DNA from: Burkholderia cenocepacia
GTDB lineage: Bacteria; Pseudomonadota; Gammaproteobacteria; Burkholderiales; Burkholderiaceae
DNA length: 64,000 bases
Direction: 5' to 3'
Assembly (NCBI RefSeq): GCF_900446215.1
Contig: NZ_UAQZ01000013.1
Span: 744,001-808,000, forward strand
In this document: piece after piece, positions 62,476 through 64,000 of the stretch
Layout: each line of letters opens with the position of its first letter
Position numbering within the stretch: the stretch's first letter is position 1
Position numbers and translations under genes: made by a program
Notes under the pieces: model-generated
What the model saw: only the letters and a program-made list of their open reading frames with translations
Database searches by the model: none
Told to the model about the DNA's origin: nothing

Positions 62476-63366
62476 TCACGCCGATGGCACGATCATCTCC
62501 CGCGCAATCGCGCAGAATGCCGCCGTCGCAGCGCTTTCGCCGTGCAGCCGGCGGCTCATGATGATCGGCGACGTCGCGCCCGGCTCCGGCAGCCGCCGGT
62601 AGACCACGCCCTTCACGCGTACGCCCTCCACGCTCTCGGGCACCAGCGACACGCCGACCTGCGCGGCGACGAGCCCGAGCGCGGTCTGCAGCTCGCGCAC
62701 CTCGTGCACGGCCGCCGGCACGACCGCGCCGTCGCGCAGCGCGGACAATTGCTGATCGGCGAAGCTCGGCCGCGGCGTGCTCGGGTAGACGATCATCGTC
62801 TCGTCGGCGAGATCCGCGAGCGTCAGCGGCCGTCCCGGATCGGCGAGCCGATGCCCGACCGGCAGCGCCGCGATCAGCTTTTCCTCGATCAGCGCCTCGC
62901 GCACCAGTTGATCGTCGTCGAAGCGCAGGCGGCCGAACCCCACGTCGATCCGCCCGCCCTTCAGCGCACCGAGCTGTTCGAGCGTGAACATTTCGATCAG
63001 CGACAGCTCGACGTCCGGCTGCGCCTCGCGAAACGCGCGGATCACGTCCGGCAGCGCGCCGTACAGCGTCGACGGCACGAAGCCGATCACGATTCGCTCC
63101 GACAGTTGCGCGAGCCGCCGCGTCAGCGGCCCCAGTTCGTCGGCCTGGTCGACCAGACGTTTCGCCTGCGCATGGAACACGCGCCCGGCATCGGTCAGTT
63201 TCAGCGGCCGCGCGCCGCGCTCGAACAGCGGCAACCCGATCTCCTCCTCGATCGCCTGAAGCTGGCGGCTCAGCGGCGGCTGCGTCATGTGCAGCCGCTC
63301 CGCGGCCCGCGTGATGTTCATTTCCTCGGCGACGGCGATGAAGTAACGGAGCTGACGCAATTCCAT
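62476..63366 (-). CDS. catR: LysR-type regulator CatR
   Basis: LysR-family activator of 296 residues. The helix-turn-helix region is MELRQLRYFIAVAEEMNITR, AAERLHMTQPPLSRQLQAIE. The effector domain starts near residue 90 (IVIGFVPSTLYGALPDVIRA). It is divergent from catB with 91 bp between the starts, the standard arrangement for CatR, which activates catBCA in response to cis,cis-muconate. A short upstream Met-Lys start is out of frame. Confidence 0.88.
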   Translation of the reverse strand: MELRQLRYFIAVAEEMNITRAAERLHMTQPPLSRQLQAIEEEIGLPLFERGARPLKLTDAGRVFHAQAKRLVDQADELGPLTRRLAQLSERIVIGFVPSTLYGALPDVIRAFREAQPDVELSLIEMFTLEQLGALKGGRIDVGFGRLRFDDDQLVREALIEEKLIAALPVGHRLADPGRPLTLADLADETMIVYPSTPRPSFADQQLSALRDGAVVPAAVHEVRELQTALGLVAAQVGVSLVPESVEGVRVKGVVYRRLPEPGATSPIIMSRRLHGESAATAAFCAIAREMIVPSA

Positions 63367-63372
63367 TTCATG

Positions 63373-63386
63373 CCTCAAAGGTATGG
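63373..63386 (+). promoter_or_regulatory. candidate CatR binding site between catR and catB
   Basis: CCTCAAAGGTATGG closely resembles the core of the CatR recognition site I recall from Pseudomonas putida catBC (CCTCCAGGGTATGG). It sits just before the catR start and about 80 bases upstream of catB, as expected for a site controlling both. Confidence 0.55.
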
Positions 63387-63457
63387 AAGTAGTCGGAAAG
63401 AGTGTTGGACAACGCGGGGCGGGAATTCCTACCATGTGCACCAACAGGAGGAATCGC

Positions 63458-64000
63458 ATGATAGCAACTGCCGCCACCATCGAACGCATCGACACGCTGC
63501 TGGTCGACGTGCCGACGATCCGGCCCCACAAATTGTCGGTCGCGACGATGAATTGCCAGACCCTCGTGCTGGTCCGCGTTCGATGCACGGACGGTATCGA
63601 AGGCGTCGGCGAGGCGACGACCATCGGCGGTCTCGCGTATGGCGAGGAGAGCCCCGAAAGCATCAAGGTCAACATCGACACCTACTTCGCGCCGCTGCTG
63701 CAAGGCATGGACGCGACGCGCCCGGGCGCCGCGATCGCGCGGGCGCGCAAGCTGTTCCAGGGCAACCGTTTCGCGAAATGCGCGATCGAGACCGCGCTGT
63801 TCGACGCGCAGGCGCGGCGCCTGGGCGTACCGCTGTCCGAGCTGTTCGGCGGCCGGCGGACCGATGCGGTCGATGTCGCGTGGACGCTCGCGAGCGGTGA
63901 TACCCAACGCGACATCGCGGAAGCCGAAGCGATGCTCGACGCCCGCCGCCATCGCGCGTTCAAGCTGAAGATCGGCTCGAACGCGGTCGCCGACGACGTG
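63458..64000 (+). CDS. catB: muconate cycloisomerase CatB (C-terminus missing)
   Basis: N-terminal 181 codons of muconate cycloisomerase, enolase superfamily, which converts cis,cis-muconate to muconolactone in the beta-ketoadipate pathway. The N-terminal capping domain (IERIDTLLVDVPTIRPHKLS, VRVRCTDGIEGVGEATTIGG) is complete. The barrel begins with AKCAIETALFDAQARRLG. The catalytic lysine motif appears just before the window end as RAFKLKIGSN (KxK). AGGAGG lies six bases before the ATG at 63458. The gene continues beyond the window. Confidence 0.93.
   Translation, partial: MIATAATIERIDTLLVDVPTIRPHKLSVATMNCQTLVLVRVRCTDGIEGVGEATTIGGLAYGEESPESIKVNIDTYFAPLLQGMDATRPGAAIARARKLFQGNRFAKCAIETALFDAQARRLGVPLSELFGGRRTDAVDVAWTLASGDTQRDIAEAEAMLDARRHRAFKLKIGSNAVADDV

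Noticed and set aside
1..64000. CRISPR arrays, tRNA genes or prophage
   Set aside because: No regularly spaced repeats, tRNA-like cloverleaf sequences or phage structural genes were seen on either strand.

Overview
The window is high-GC, densely packed DNA with long antisense open frames typical of Burkholderia. The gene content points to a Burkholderia cepacia complex strain, most likely Burkholderia cenocepacia, on the second large replicon. The main pointers are the cepacian exopolysaccharide cluster (bce), a Wsp surface-sensing cluster that ends in a hybrid kinase instead of a GGDEF protein, and a three-component anthranilate dioxygenase (and) next to catechol genes (cat). The cepacian sugar-transferase gene bceB carries a frameshift. 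I recall, without checking, that ET12-lineage B. cenocepacia such as J2315 has an 11-bp deletion in this gene, so the window may come from that lineage.

Layout: 1-11972 is the cepacian cluster. bceB to bceI run leftwards (bceI is cut by the window edge), and bceA runs rightwards from an AT-rich intergenic region. 12104-13045 is a protein with an IS5-transposase-like N-terminal domain. 13781-16275 is an operon of rubrerythrin, an HdrD-like iron-sulfur protein and a DUF3501 protein. 16504-19109 is an ECF42-type sigma factor with two YCII/DGPF proteins and a VOC protein. 19316-28865 holds a secreted nuclease, stress and envelope proteins, an AI-2E-family permease, two oxidoreductases, a PAP2 phosphatase and the manganese transporter mntH. 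28814-37243 holds AraC and LysR regulators, OsmC, a Dyp-type peroxidase, an ABC exporter with an upstream mini-ORF, an acetyltransferase, a riboflavin-synthase paralogue and an unknown protein.

37332-38790 is a CLC-family antiporter preceded by its own promoter and a well-formed fluoride riboswitch (crcB motif). This is the clearest regulatory RNA in the window. 38836-47782 is the Wsp system (wspA, B, C, D, E, F and the hybrid kinase wspHRR), with overlapping start and stop codons at most junctions. 48257-54182 holds a Na+/H+ antiporter, an aldehyde dehydrogenase/acetolactate-synthase-like pair and a HigBA-type toxin-antitoxin. 54231-55517 is a DUF445 membrane protein. 55614-60121 is the and operon with its divergent regulator andR. 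60634-62310 is a chemoreceptor. 62476-64000 is catR and divergent catB (cut by the window end).

Functionally the window combines biofilm capacity (exopolysaccharide genes and the Wsp signalling system about 27 kb apart), oxidative, metal and halide defence (rubrerythrin, Dyp peroxidase, OsmC, MntH, fluoride exporter), and aromatic catabolism (anthranilate to catechol to muconate). No tRNA, rRNA, CRISPR array, complete insertion sequence or prophage was seen.
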